A stretch of 64,000 nt of DNA from an uncultured Clostridia bacterium (GCA_946533175.1 CAMNBS010000001.1:1-64000), one strand, 5' to 3'; positions 26,143-34,681 are shown, numbered from the stretch's first letter. The notes: generated by a model from the sequence alone, not told the origin. Numbers and translations: made by a program.

Positions 26143-26448
26143 ATGAATAATATTGGTTTATACATTGTCAAAGCGGGTGATACTTTATATAATATTGCCA
26201 AAAGATTTGATATGGCTTGGCAAGATTTAATGCAACTCAATAATATGACTAGTACTCTTCTAAATATAGGTAAGCAACTAATTGTTCCAAGTAATTCTAA
26301 TAATCCTATTAATTACTATGTTGAAAAAAATGATACATTATATAGTATCGCTAATAAGTTTAAAATGGATATTAATAAAATAAAAGAACTAAATAATCTC
26401 AATACCGAAGATGTTACCTTAGGTCAAATTCTCAAAATAAAAGAATAG
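26143..26448 (+). CDS. Double LysM protein without a signal peptide
   Basis: 101 residues consisting almost only of two LysM repeats: residues ~6-48 (VKAGDTLYNIAKRFDM ending LIVPS) and ~56-100 (VEKNDTLYSIANKFKM ending LKIKE). LysM binds N-acetylglucosamine polymers such as peptidoglycan. No signal peptide or membrane anchor is present, which is odd for a wall-binding protein; export by another route or a role as in SafA/spore-coat-type proteins are options. GAGAGGTG precedes the ATG. It lies alone between two terminators. Confidence 0.85.
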   Translation: MNNIGLYIVKAGDTLYNIAKRFDMAWQDLMQLNNMTSTLLNIGKQLIVPSNSNNPINYYVEKNDTLYSIANKFKMDINKIKELNNLNTEDVTLGQILKIKE

Positions 26449-26467
26449 TTTATATATAGACTATTCT
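26442..26467. terminator. Bidirectional terminator between the LysM gene and htrA
   Basis: Arms AGAATAGT and ACTATTCT with a 10-base loop, overlapping the 3' ends of both convergent genes. Confidence 0.6.
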
Positions 26468-27585
26468 TCATTTTTGGATAACACAATATTAGTTGTAACA
26501 ACTTTACCACCACGATTATAGGTAATTTTAACAGTATCACCAGGATTATATTTATATAATAAGTATTTCAAATAAGCAGAATTTTTTACTTTTGAATCAT
26601 TAAATCCAATAATTACATCACCTTTTTGTAATCCAGATTTAGCAGCTCCACTATTCGAGCTAACTTCAATAACAACAACTCCTTCTTCAACACCTTCTGG
26701 AAGAGTAATTCGCTGTTGCCACAAATAATAACTATCTGTAATATTAACCATGCTAATACCTAATAATGGTCTATCTATTTTAGCACCTTTTTCAAGTTTT
26801 TCAACATGACTCATGGCATAATCTATTGGAATAGCAAAGCCCATTCCTTCAATAGAGTTTTCAACAAGTTTCATGGATATGACACCAATTACTTCACCAT
26901 TAGAATTAAATAATGGTCCCCCAGAATTTCCTGGATTAACTGCTGAATTAGTTTGAATTACCTCCATAACCCAATCTTCACTAGCTGCATTCTTAACAGA
27001 TACTTCAACTAAACGATTTAAACCAGAAATAATACCATTTGTAACAGTTCCACGATATTCATAACCAATAGGAGCCCCAATCGTAAAAACAGTATCTCCT
27101 AAACGTACTTTCTTATTATCACCAACAACAGTAGCATTCATATAATTTTTCTTTTCAACACGTACAACAGCTAAATCAAGATACTCATCACTACCTAAAA
27201 CAGTTCCTTCTAATTCTTCATCAGTACTCGTAATAACAATCCATTTATTACCACCACTAACTACATGATGGTTAGTCATAATATATGCATATTTATTATC
27301 TAATTTATAAATAAAACCTGAACCAGAACCATTCAATTTAGTACTTTGATAATTTCTTATCATGACAACAGTATCAAAAGTTTTTTCAACAGAAGCAGCG
27401 AGACTACCATTTTCCATAATAACTGTACTATTACAACTTCGACATGTATTAGTAACCGGAACTGGCGTTCCATTATTTGTTTCACTTATTACAACACGAT
27501 GCGTATAACTAAAATAATACATGGCAAGACCACCTAAAACAAAAGCAAATAAGACAATTACTCCATAACTAATTTTATTTTTCAT
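26461..27585 (-). CDS. HtrA/DegP-type membrane-anchored serine protease
   Basis: 374 residues from the ATG at 27585 (AAGG 6 bases upstream). One N-terminal membrane segment (~5-27) is followed by a region with CRSC (possible disulfide or metal), a trypsin-like domain with His in NHHVVSGG (~106), Asp in LDLAVV (~136) and Ser in NPGNSGGP (~220), and one C-terminal PDZ domain (~270-370). It should degrade or refold damaged proteins outside the membrane. It lies 14 bases downstream of the Abi gene and shares its transcript. Confidence 0.93.
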   Translation of the reverse strand: MKNKISYGVIVLFAFVLGGLAMYYFSYTHRVVISETNNGTPVPVTNTCRSCNSTVIMENGSLAASVEKTFDTVVMIRNYQSTKLNGSGSGFIYKLDNKYAYIMTNHHVVSGGNKWIVITSTDEELEGTVLGSDEYLDLAVVRVEKKNYMNATVVGDNKKVRLGDTVFTIGAPIGYEYRGTVTNGIISGLNRLVEVSVKNAASEDWVMEVIQTNSAVNPGNSGGPLFNSNGEVIGVISMKLVENSIEGMGFAIPIDYAMSHVEKLEKGAKIDRPLLGISMVNITDSYYLWQQRITLPEGVEEGVVVIEVSSNSGAAKSGLQKGDVIIGFNDSKVKNSAYLKYLLYKYNPGDTVKITYNRGGKVVTTNIVLSKNEE

Positions 27586-27599
27586 ACAATACCTTCTTT

Positions 27600-28532
27600 C
27601 TAAAAGTTCATAATTTCTTCCCAATTAACAGGGAAGCCCATTCTATCTAATACTTTTTCAATTGAAATACTATGTAAATTCATTTCTAAATTATCAATAT
27701 CATGCTTAATTTCTAAACAAAGATTTTTAAACTCATCTTGTTTCAGCATTGATTTCATAATTATAATAAGAGCAAAAACATCATTTTTTCCATATTCATA
27801 TTCATCATTAGTAATATTAATTTTTAATAAACGATGATATTTTGTATCATCAATTGTCCTCTGGGATTTATTTTCAAAAACAATGTCTTCATGAGCACAT
27901 AAATTACGATAATTAGATAAAATTACTAAATAATTAGAAAAAGTATTAATATCTAAATCATAAATATCAGCAATAATAAGAGCATCTTCCTTTTTTAATA
28001 TAGAAAATAATTCCCCAATAATTCCAAAAGATAATACTTTAACTAAAACCCAAAGAGGAATATAGCCATAACTATTAACATAATGCATTGTTGCAGAATG
28101 AGTTGATGCATTTGTTTTAATCTGTCTTTTCATTTTTTTTATAACATCATTAACCTGTCTACTTTTTTCAGGATTATTAGTAAAATTATGATGCTTCAAA
28201 TAATCTTTTTCATGATATCCATAACGCATAGATAATTGATAACTAATAATTGATTTGACATTATTTTCAATAGTTAATATGTTTTTAAATAATATATTTC
28301 GAAAAGTACGATCAAATAAAAATAAACTATATAATTCTTCAAATGTTGCATTTTGAATATAAGTCTTATTAGTACTACTTCTCATAAATAAATGACGATA
28401 GCCATTTAAAAAGAAATAATTTTCTCTAAATAACACTTCACTAGCATACTCTTCATTATTAACAATTAAACCTTTATTACGAAGAATTTCAATTTGTTCA
28501 TCTAGTTTTTTAAACTCCTTATTTATGCCCAT
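27600..28532 (-). CDS. Abi family (Abi_2) protein with HEPN RNase motif
   Basis: 310 residues from the ATG at 28532, after AGGTG. It matches the AbiD/AbiF (Abi_2) group: FLNGYRHLF, LFLFDRTFR-LF near the N-terminus, SYGYIPLWVLVKVLSFG in the middle, and YRNLCAHED at ~207-216, which carries the Arg-x4-His signature of HEPN ribonucleases. Such proteins act in phage abortive infection, often without a separate antitoxin. It is followed by htrA in one operon, an unusual pairing that suggests a stress link or chance. Confidence 0.85.
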   Translation of the reverse strand: MGINKEFKKLDEQIEILRNKGLIVNNEEYASEVLFRENYFFLNGYRHLFMRSSTNKTYIQNATFEELYSLFLFDRTFRNILFKNILTIENNVKSIISYQLSMRYGYHEKDYLKHHNFTNNPEKSRQVNDVIKKMKRQIKTNASTHSATMHYVNSYGYIPLWVLVKVLSFGIIGELFSILKKEDALIIADIYDLDINTFSNYLVILSNYRNLCAHEDIVFENKSQRTIDDTKYHRLLKINITNDEYEYGKNDVFALIIIMKSMLKQDEFKNLCLEIKHDIDNLEMNLHSISIEKVLDRMGFPVNWEEIMNF

Positions 28533-28553
28533 CCCTTCTTCACCTACCTTATA

Positions 28554-28581
28554 AGTATAACACAACTTTTCTCATAATGAA
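28554..28581 (-). promoter_or_regulatory. Promoter of the Abi-htrA operon
   Basis: Minus strand -10 TATACT (28554-28559) with TGT before it (extended -10); -35 TTCATT (28576-28581) at 16 bases. Confidence 0.5.
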
Positions 28582-28621
28582 CGATATTTTTATTATTTTT
28601 AGGAATATTTTTTCTTATATA

Positions 28622-28630
28622 TGATATAAT
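28622..28630 (+). promoter_or_regulatory. Extended -10 promoter of the PLC-like gene
   Basis: TGATATAAT, a perfect -10 with the TGn extension; no convincing -35 is seen. Confidence 0.5.
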
Positions 28631-28649
28631 TTCATAAGAGGTAAAGATT

Positions 28650-29567
28650 ATGCCAAGTACAATAACCCACGCCTGTATTGGGATAGATACAATTAAAAGA
28701 TTAGATATTAATCCAAAAAAAATTATTAATAAACATATAAATAATTATAAAATATATTGTCAAGGAATGGATGTATTATACTTTTACCATATTTTATTAT
28801 TAAAAGGTAATATTATTCAAGAATTAGGACATAATTTTCATAATTACAACATTTTTAATTATTTTGAAAGATTAATTAATGATAATAAAGAAAATCAAAA
28901 TGAAGAACTGTTTACTTTTATTGCAGGATTAATTAGTCATTATCAAGCTGATAGTATTATGCATCCATATATTGATTATTTAGCCCATAATGAAAACAGA
29001 AAAAAACAAATCGATAAGCATTTTGAGATAGAAACATATTTAGATAATTATTATATAGAAAAATTAATTAATAAAAATTACCAAAAATATAATAATAGTC
29101 AATTTATTTTTCAATATACCAAAGAAAAGATAATTGAAGAAGAAATCAATAAAATTTTTAATCAATACTTTCAATACCCTAAAATGGGTAAGAAATACTA
29201 TCAAGCTTTAAATGAAATGAAATTTGTCTACAAATATATAAGACATGATTATACAGGTATTAAAAAGAAAATCTATCAATTTATTGATTTAATCCCTTTA
29301 AATATTCGAAAAACAAGCTATTTATCATACCATTTTAATTTAGATAATAATGACTATTACTTAAATCTTAAACATCAAGAATGGTTTAATTATCATGATA
29401 TAAATAACGTACAACATAAAAGTTTTTTAGAATTATATGATGAAGTAACAAAGAAATCGGCAGATATTATTAATGAATTATATAAATATATTTTTGAAAA
29501 GAAAAAAGTTGATTTAAAAAAAATAGTTGGCAACAATTCCTATTCTACAGGATTACCTATTAACTAG
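28650..29567 (+). CDS. Zinc-dependent phospholipase C-like protein
   Basis: 305 residues; GAGGTAA precedes the ATG. The start MPSTITHACIG is typical of the Zn_dep_PLPC family, with an early His as possible metal ligand. GLISHYQADSIMHPYIDYLAH at ~100-125 carries the conserved His and Asp residues, followed by HFEIETYLD. No signal peptide is present, so unlike secreted clostridial phospholipases it is probably cytosolic; many gut Firmicutes encode such members with unknown substrate. Confidence 0.8.
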   Translation: MPSTITHACIGIDTIKRLDINPKKIINKHINNYKIYCQGMDVLYFYHILLLKGNIIQELGHNFHNYNIFNYFERLINDNKENQNEELFTFIAGLISHYQADSIMHPYIDYLAHNENRKKQIDKHFEIETYLDNYYIEKLINKNYQKYNNSQFIFQYTKEKIIEEEINKIFNQYFQYPKMGKKYYQALNEMKFVYKYIRHDYTGIKKKIYQFIDLIPLNIRKTSYLSYHFNLDNNDYYLNLKHQEWFNYHDINNVQHKSFLELYDEVTKKSADIINELYKYIFEKKKVDLKKIVGNNSYSTGLPIN

Positions 29568-29582
29568 CCCATTCATAAAGAT

Positions 29583-29612
29583 AAAATCACCATAAACTAT
29601 AATGGTGATTTT
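29583..29612 (+). terminator. Hairpin after the PLC-like gene whose 3' arm is the ZIP gene's ribosome binding site
   Basis: Arms AAAATCACCAT (29583-29593) and ATGGTGATTTT (29602-29612) with an 8-base loop and a short T-run. GGTGAT in the 3' arm is the only ribosome binding site for the ATG at 29614. The layout matches the hairpin at 13802-13840. Confidence 0.7.
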
Positions 29613-29613
29613 T

Positions 29614-30393
29614 ATGGATATAACAACATCTCCTATTTTAATGGCAACTCTAGCTACTATTTTCACTTGGTTAGTTACCTTATTGGGAGCTAGTCTTGTT
29701 TTCTTTTTTAAAAAAATTAATAAAACTGTTTTGGATTGTATGTTAAGTATTGCTTCTGGAGTAATGATAGCAGCTTCATTTTGGTCTTTAATCCTTCCAT
29801 CCATTGAAATGGCCGAAAACCTTGGAATGAATAAAGTATGTATAACATCAATTGGATTTATCACAGGTGGTTTATTAATTCTTTTACTTGATCGAATATT
29901 TACCAAAAAAAACAAAGAAATATCAAATAAAAAGAAAAGATGTTTTATGCTAATATCTTCTATTACCCTCCATAATATTCCAGAAGGAATGGCTGTTGGA
30001 GTAGCATTTGGAAGTATTATTTATCATCTTGATGGAGCCACAATATCTAGTGCTATAGGTTTAGCATTAGGAATAGGTATTCAAAATTTTCCAGAAGGTT
30101 TAGCCGTAAGTGTTCCATTACGTCGAGAAGGAATGAGTCGTCGCAAAGCTTTTTTCTATGGTCAATTAAGCGGTTTTGTGGAAGTTATATCTGGAATATT
30201 AGGGGCAATACTTGTCCTTAAAATAAGGCTTATTTTGCCATTTCTATTAGCATTTGCTGCTGGGGCAATGATTTATGTTGTTGCAAAAGAGTTAATTCCT
30301 GAGTGTCAAACAAATGAAAAAAAAGGATTAATTACAATGTTTACATTAATAGGTTTTGTTATTATGATGGTATTAGATGTATTATTAGGATAA
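29614..30393 (+). CDS. ZIP family metal transporter
   Basis: 259 residues from the ATG at 29614; an ATG at 29602 lies in the hairpin and has no ribosome binding site. About eight membrane segments. The ZIP signatures are in segments 4 and 5: LHNIPEGMAVG and NFPEGLAVSVPLRREG, with the metal-binding His, Asn, Pro and Glu. It is of the GufA/ZupT type and should import zinc or another divalent metal. The loop between segments 3 and 4 is Lys-rich. Terminators lie on both sides. Confidence 0.92.
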   Translation: MDITTSPILMATLATIFTWLVTLLGASLVFFFKKINKTVLDCMLSIASGVMIAASFWSLILPSIEMAENLGMNKVCITSIGFITGGLLILLLDRIFTKKNKEISNKKKRCFMLISSITLHNIPEGMAVGVAFGSIIYHLDGATISSAIGLALGIGIQNFPEGLAVSVPLRREGMSRRKAFFYGQLSGFVEVISGILGAILVLKIRLILPFLLAFAAGAMIYVVAKELIPECQTNEKKGLITMFTLIGFVIMMVLDVLLG

Positions 30394-30396
30394 TTT

Positions 30397-30422
30397 TATC
30401 CACATGATTGTGGATATTTTTT
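30397..30422 (+). terminator. Terminator after the ZIP gene
   Basis: Arms TATCCACA and TGTGGATA around TGAT, followed by TTTTTT. Confidence 0.85.
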
Positions 30423-30455
30423 ATTTTTATAATTAAGATTAATTTTATTAAAAAT

Positions 30456-30488
30456 AAAACCCTGAAACTTCAATAATTTCAAGGTTTT
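30456..30488 (-). terminator. Terminator after rpsI
   Basis: On the minus strand AAAACC-TTGAAA, a loop, then TTTCAGGGTTTT and more Ts; the stem has a one-base bulge. Confidence 0.7.
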
Positions 30489-30501
30489 AAAATTCATTTT
30501 T

Positions 30502-30924
30502 CTATCTCTTACTAAATTGTGGAGCACGACGAGCCTTTTTAAGACCATATTTCTTACGTTCTTTAACACGAGCATCACGAGTAATCATTCCTGCTACTTT
30601 TAATGGTTTTCTTAAACTATTTTCACTTTCAGCGCTAGTTGTACTATCATAAGCTAATAAAGCTTTTGTTATACCAAGTCTAACTGCACCAGCTTGTCCA
30701 CGAAAACCTCCACCAGATACTTCAGCATTAACATCAAAAATTTCTTTTGTATTTGTTAATTCTAATGGTTGAGAAAGATCCATAACTAATGTTTCAAAAG
30801 GAAAATATTCATGGACATCTTTTCCATTAACTGTAATCTTACCAGTACCATTAACTAAATTTACTTTAGCAATAGCACCTTTTCTTCTACCTGTTCCATA
30901 ATATGTATTATTACTTTTCTTCAT
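30502..30924 (-). CDS. rpsI: 30S ribosomal protein S9
   Basis: 140 residues. [14 protein letters not shown] at the N-terminus, [16 protein letters not shown] in the middle and the basic tail ending FSKR, which reaches the P-site tRNA in the ribosome, are characteristic. AGGAGG precedes the ATG. It is 8 bases downstream of rplM, the usual pair, and transcribed from the rplM promoter. Confidence 0.97.
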   Translation of the reverse strand: MKKSNNTYYGTGRRKGAIAKVNLVNGTGKITVNGKDVHEYFPFETLVMDLSQPLELTNTKEIFDVNAEVSGGGFRGQAGAVRLGITKALLAYDSTTSAESENSLRKPLKVAGMITRDARVKERKKYGLKKARRAPQFSKR

Positions 30925-30932
30925 ATATCCTC

Positions 30933-31364
30933 CTATTTAACCTCTATTGTTACGGGTTTTTGTGCTGTATGTGGATGAGTTTCTCCCTCATATACAAATA
31001 ACTTTTTACCCATAGCTCTTCCTAAACGGTTATGAGGAAGCATACCATTGACAGCACGTTCAAGCATTTCAATAGAATAATTATCACGCATTGTCTTAGC
31101 ATTTCTTTCTCTTAAGCCACCTGGATACATAGAATGATTATAATACATTTTATCTTCTAATTTGTTTCCAGTTAAGTTAACCTTCTTTGCATTAATAATA
31201 ATTACATAATCACCACAATCTATATGTGGAGTATAAGTTCTCTTATTCTTTCCACGTAATATATGAGCAGCTAAAGTAGCAACACGACCAAGTGATTTGC
31301 CTTCTGCATCAATTACATACCAAGAACGAACAACTTCTTCTTTTTTTTGCATAAAACTTTTCAT
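30933..31364 (-). CDS. rplM: 50S ribosomal protein L13
   Basis: 143 residues. Core motifs: [40 protein letters not shown] and [12 protein letters not shown]. It is an early-assembling large-subunit protein. GAAGGAG precedes the ATG. A structured leader with strong promoter lies upstream. Confidence 0.97.
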   Translation of the reverse strand: MKSFMQKKEEVVRSWYVIDAEGKSLGRVATLAAHILRGKNKRTYTPHIDCGDYVIIINAKKVNLTGNKLEDKMYYNHSMYPGGLRERNAKTMRDNYSIEMLERAVNGMLPHNRLGRAMGKKLFVYEGETHPHTAQKPVTIEVK

Positions 31365-31380
31365 TTTTTTCTCCTTCTTC

Positions 31381-31434
31381 TTTGAAATTTAGTGTTCCCA
31401 ATACCAAATTTCATTAGGGAATTTCAATGTACCG
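31381..31434 (-). promoter_or_regulatory. Structured 5' leader of rplM (L13-leader candidate)
   Basis: The transcript from the promoter at 31441-31469 would begin here. Outer arms TTGAAATT and AATTTCAA (31382-31389 and 31420-31427) enclose an inner stem with CCCTAAT and ATTGGG. Firmicutes rplM genes often carry an L13-binding leader; that this is one is inferred from position and fold. Confidence 0.5.
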
Positions 31435-31440
31435 ATAAAG

Positions 31441-31469
31441 ATTATACTAGTTTTAAGTCATCTTGTCAA
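31441..31469 (-). promoter_or_regulatory. Promoter of rplM-rpsI
   Basis: Minus strand perfect consensus: -35 TTGACA (31464-31469), 17-base spacer, -10 TATAAT (31441-31446). Confidence 0.88.
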
Positions 31470-31511
31470 TTAATTTTTTTTAATATTCATCTAAATTTAT
31501 TGATTTTTCAA

Positions 31512-32243
31512 TCAATATTGTACATCTTTTAAATATAATCCTTCAGGATGAGCTGTTATACTAGCCAATCTTCGATCATTACCCAATAATATATTAGGTA
31601 TATCACTTCCCTTTTTTTTACCTTCACCAACTTTAATTAAATATCCAACCATATTTCGTATTTGGTACTTTAAAAAACCATTACCACGAAAAGTAAAAAC
31701 AATTGTATTATCTAATACATTAATATTAGTTGCGGTAATTGTTCTAATATAATTATTTCGATGATCTTTATTGGGAGTAAAACTCTTAAAACTATGTTCA
31801 CCTTCAAAATACTTAATTGCATCTTGCATTTTTTTAATATCCAGCTTTTTTCCATACTGCCATTCATAATTTCTTTTTAATGGATTATATTCTCCCATAT
31901 TAAGATAATATTGATATTCTTTTTCTTTAACCATATATCTTGCATGAAAAGATTCACTAACTACCTCTGTTTTAATAACATGAATATCATCTGGTAAATT
32001 GGAGTTTAATGCCCGCATTAATTTATATGGTGTAATATTAACATTTATATCTACATGAGCTTTTTGGCACAATGCATGAACACCTTTATCGGTTCGACCA
32101 CTACTAGTAATAACTGTTTTCTCTCCACCATTTATAAACTCTAAAGCTTTTTCCATTTCTTCTTGAACCGTTCTTAATCCATCTTGTTTTTGATAACCAT
32201 TAAAGCCCGATCCATCATAAGAAAAGGTAATTAAATAACGCAT
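31512..32243 (-). CDS. truA: tRNA pseudouridine(38-40) synthase
   Basis: 243 residues. The catalytic Asp lies in SSGRTDKGVHAL (~52), followed by the long TruA fold with RGNGFLKYQIRNMVGYLI near the C-terminus. It isomerises U38-U40 in the anticodon arm. The start overlaps the ecfT-like gene by 13 bases. The position between ecfT and rplM is the conserved Firmicutes order. Confidence 0.95.
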   Translation of the reverse strand: MRYLITFSYDGSGFNGYQKQDGLRTVQEEMEKALEFINGGEKTVITSSGRTDKGVHALCQKAHVDINVNITPYKLMRALNSNLPDDIHVIKTEVVSESFHARYMVKEKEYQYYLNMGEYNPLKRNYEWQYGKKLDIKKMQDAIKYFEGEHSFKSFTPNKDHRNNYIRTITATNINVLDNTIVFTFRGNGFLKYQIRNMVGYLIKVGEGKKKGSDIPNILLGNDRRLASITAHPEGLYLKDVQY

Positions 32244-32680
32244 GATCCCACCACAATAGATAAAAAAAGTATTCCTAAATGCATTGTTACATAAATTATT
32301 CTTTCGTAACTAGAAATATAATTTTTATCTCTACGAAAACGTAAGTAATCATATTCAGAATAATTTTTATCTATAACCTTTCTTTTTTTTCTTAAAATAT
32401 TTATTTTCATAAAATATATTCCATAAGCATAAATAATAGAAAATTTCCATAACCAATAATTATTAATAAAATAGCAAAAAATACCAATAATAAAAATAAT
32501 AAAGCACAATACAATATAGTTAATATCTCTACTTTTTATTATATTAATTAATAAAAAAAGGAATAAGATTAATAAAGAAACAATATTATCACTTAATAAA
32601 ACAACTATTCCAAACGTGATTAAACACAATATTCTTTCCCACAAACTAATAATATTATTTTTTAACACACTTATACACAT
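32231..32680 (-). CDS. Eroded EcfT-like transmembrane protein
   Basis: 149 residues with about four hydrophobic segments and a basic middle (RKKRKVIDKNYSEYDYLRFRRDK). It sits exactly where ecfT lies in Firmicutes (ecfA1-ecfA2-ecfT-truA-rplM-rpsI), but EcfT is ~265 residues and carries two Ala-Arg-Gly coupling motifs, neither of which is visible. The identity therefore rests on position, membrane character and the neighbouring ABC-like genes. It overlaps both neighbours. Confidence 0.55.
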   Translation of the reverse strand: MCISVLKNNIISLWERILCLITFGIVVLLSDNIVSLLILFLFLLINIIKSRDINYIVLCFIIFIIGIFCYFINNYWLWKFSIIYAYGIYFMKINILRKKRKVIDKNYSEYDYLRFRRDKNYISSYERIIYVTMHLGILFLSIVVGSCVI

Positions 32681-33335
32681 CCTTTATTAAATCACGAATA
32701 TCCCGTGAATAACGAAGATTTACACCTTTTTCTCTAACTAAGTTAATAAAATCAATTATTTCTGGATTAATAATATTATACTTTTTTAAAGTATCTTTTT
32801 GAATAAATAAATCCTCTGTTTTACCATAAAGATAATCATCTTTCTTGATAAATAAAACATCATCACATAAACTATATATTAAATTACTATCCGCACTTCC
32901 CAATATAATTGTTTTATTTTTTTCACGAGTTAATTTATGAAAAAGATTAATTAACCTTTTTTTCATTCCATAGTCTAAATCTTGAAATGGTTCATCAATA
33001 AAAAGTACCTGCTTATTTTGAAGAAATAAAATCATATATTTTAAAACTTTAATTTTTCCACTAGATAATTCATTTATTTTTTGATCAAAAAAACTTCTTT
33101 TAATATTTAAATCTTGAAATAATTTTTCCGTATCATGAGTAAACTTACCTTCAAAATAATGTTCTATTTCATCATAAACAGATTCTGTTTTAAAAGTTAT
33201 ATTACTTAAAATACCAACATTTTTTCCTTTAATACTCTGAAATAATGTATTATAATCACCCATAACCCCAATTATTTTAGCACTTCTAATCTTGATATTC
33301 TGACCACTTATAGCCTTTTTTAATACTATTTCCAT
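32655..33335 (-). CDS. Degenerate ECF ATPase, EcfA2 position, without Walker A
   Basis: 226 residues. Walker B is intact (VLFIDEPFQDLD, ~115-126) and a signature-like LSSGK is present (~95), but where Walker A (GxxGSGKST) should be it reads GVMGDYNTLFQ, lacking the Lys. The H-loop position reads GSADS. It therefore should not bind ATP at its own P-loop, but could still offer its signature to the partner. Neighbouring EcfA1-like protein shows the opposite losses. It overlaps both neighbours by 10-26 bases. Confidence 0.7.
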   Translation of the reverse strand: MEIVLKKAISGQNIKIRSAKIIGVMGDYNTLFQSIKGKNVGILSNITFKTESVYDEIEHYFEGKFTHDTEKLFQDLNIKRSFFDQKINELSSGKIKVLKYMILFLQNKQVLFIDEPFQDLDYGMKKRLINLFHKLTREKNKTIILGSADSNLIYSLCDDVLFIKKDDYLYGKTEDLFIQKDTLKKYNIINPEIIDFINLVREKGVNLRYSRDIRDLIKDVYKCVKK

Positions 33336-34117
33336 ATATCATTAACCATATCTTTCATATTATCATAATTTTTATTAATAAGACCATACATGCGTAATTT
33401 AATATTTAAATCAACTAAAAAAGGAATTTCAATATTATTACTATAAAAAATCTGATCATTATTATATAATTCTTCTTTTGGTATATTCTTAATTATTTGA
33501 TATTTTTTTAATAAAAGAATTTGATCGCAAAATAAACTATTTTCAAGATTATCACTAAATTCAATAATAGTCATATTATTATGTTTCATCATCTTTTTAA
33601 GACATTTAATTAAAAAAATTCGTTTATCAACAGGAAAGATAGATAATACATTATCCATAAGCAATACCTTAGGTTGATGTAATAAACTAATAATAATTAA
33701 TAACTCCTGTTTTTCTAAAGATGTTAATTCACTAATCTTACTATTAAGATTTTTTTCAAAATCAAAAATTTTTAAAACTTCCCTAATTCTTCTTTCACTA
33801 TCATTTTTAGAATAACCTAGATTATTAAGTGGTTCTAATAACTCACTTTTAACTTTTTGATAGTAAAAGCTATTTTCACATACTCTTTTAACAACACCTA
33901 TATTTTTGATAAATTCATATCTATTTTTTTTATTTAAAAATGTCTCACAAAAAATCATATTATCTGTTGGTATAATTCCTGATAAAAGATTAAGAAGATT
34001 AGTCTTACCCGAATCTATTTCACCAACAATTAAATAATATAATCCTTTGTCAAATGACACATTAAAATTCTTAAATTTTTGATAATTTAAATTTTGAACA
34101 TCCATTATTTTAACCAT
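33326..34117 (-). CDS. Degenerate ECF ATPase, EcfA1 position, with Walker A only
   Basis: 263 residues. Walker A is good (GEIDSGKTNLL, ~32-42). The signature LSGGQ is replaced by LTSLEKQ. Walker B reads VLLMDNVLS, with Asn at the catalytic Glu position, and the H-loop region reads IIEFSDN without His. It may bind but hardly hydrolyse ATP. In position it is EcfA1 of the energy-coupling factor vitamin transporter. No S component is encoded in the window. Confidence 0.7.
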   Translation of the reverse strand: MVKIMDVQNLNYQKFKNFNVSFDKGLYYLIVGEIDSGKTNLLNLLSGIIPTDNMIFCETFLNKKNRYEFIKNIGVVKRVCENSFYYQKVKSELLEPLNNLGYSKNDSERRIREVLKIFDFEKNLNSKISELTSLEKQELLIIISLLHQPKVLLMDNVLSIFPVDKRIFLIKCLKKMMKHNNMTIIEFSDNLENSLFCDQILLLKKYQIIKNIPKEELYNNDQIFYSNNIEIPFLVDLNIKLRMYGLINKNYDNMKDMVNDIWK

Positions 34118-34147
34118 ATTTATTTATCAAAAAAATAGAATTCTCTT

Positions 34148-34681
34148 CTATTTTTGACCTTCCAAATAATTTTTTATTGAACTTTCATCTTTATAAGAAG
34201 ATAAAATATCATTTCCCTTTATTACTAAAAGAATAGGTGATGATAACTTTAATTTAGTTAAATCACTAGAAACGACTGTTTCATCGCCAATAAATGAAGT
34301 ATTAAAACCAGATGATAAATCTAATATATAGAGTTTTTTACTTCCATTATATTCGTCACTTAAAGCAGAATAAAAAGTTTGATTATCATCTTTTAAATCA
34401 TAGGCTAATACTAAATATTCTTCTTCACTTTTATTAAACATTGTTCCAACCATAACCATTTGACTATCAAAAGATTCTTGACCAGAGTTTTTCTTAGAGA
34501 AAATATTCCAGTTACCATTTGCTATATTAACAATAACATAAGCTAAAACAAAAAAGACAACAACACCTAATGCAATTTTAAAAACATTATAAACCTCTTT
34601 ATCATCCTTAAATAATTGACTAGCTTCTTGTCGTTCTTTTTTCATTCTTTTCTGTTCTTTTAACATTTGTTTTTTATTCAT
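34148..34681 (-). CDS. Membrane-anchored protein, possible thioredoxin fold without CXXC
   Basis: 177 residues. A very basic, charged N-terminus (1-~30) precedes one membrane segment (~35-52); the rest should lie outside. The outer part runs EEYLVLAYDL...KKLYILDLS...LSSPILLVIKGNDILSSYKDESSIKNYL, which resembles the beta-alpha-beta and cis-Pro end of thioredoxin folds, but the protein has no Cys, so it cannot be a disulfide reductase. GGTGGAC precedes the ATG. The fold guess is weak. Confidence 0.5.
   Translation of the reverse strand: MNKKQMLKEQKRMKKERQEASQLFKDDKEVYNVFKIALGVVVFFVLAYVIVNIANGNWNIFSKKNSGQESFDSQMVMVGTMFNKSEEEYLVLAYDLKDDNQTFYSALSDEYNGSKKLYILDLSSGFNTSFIGDETVVSSDLTKLKLSSPILLVIKGNDILSSYKDESSIKNYLEGQK

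Noticed and set aside
30397..30416. DnaA box pair after the ZIP gene
   Set aside because: One arm is off consensus, and the hairpin directly precedes six Ts after a stop codon, so a terminator explains it.
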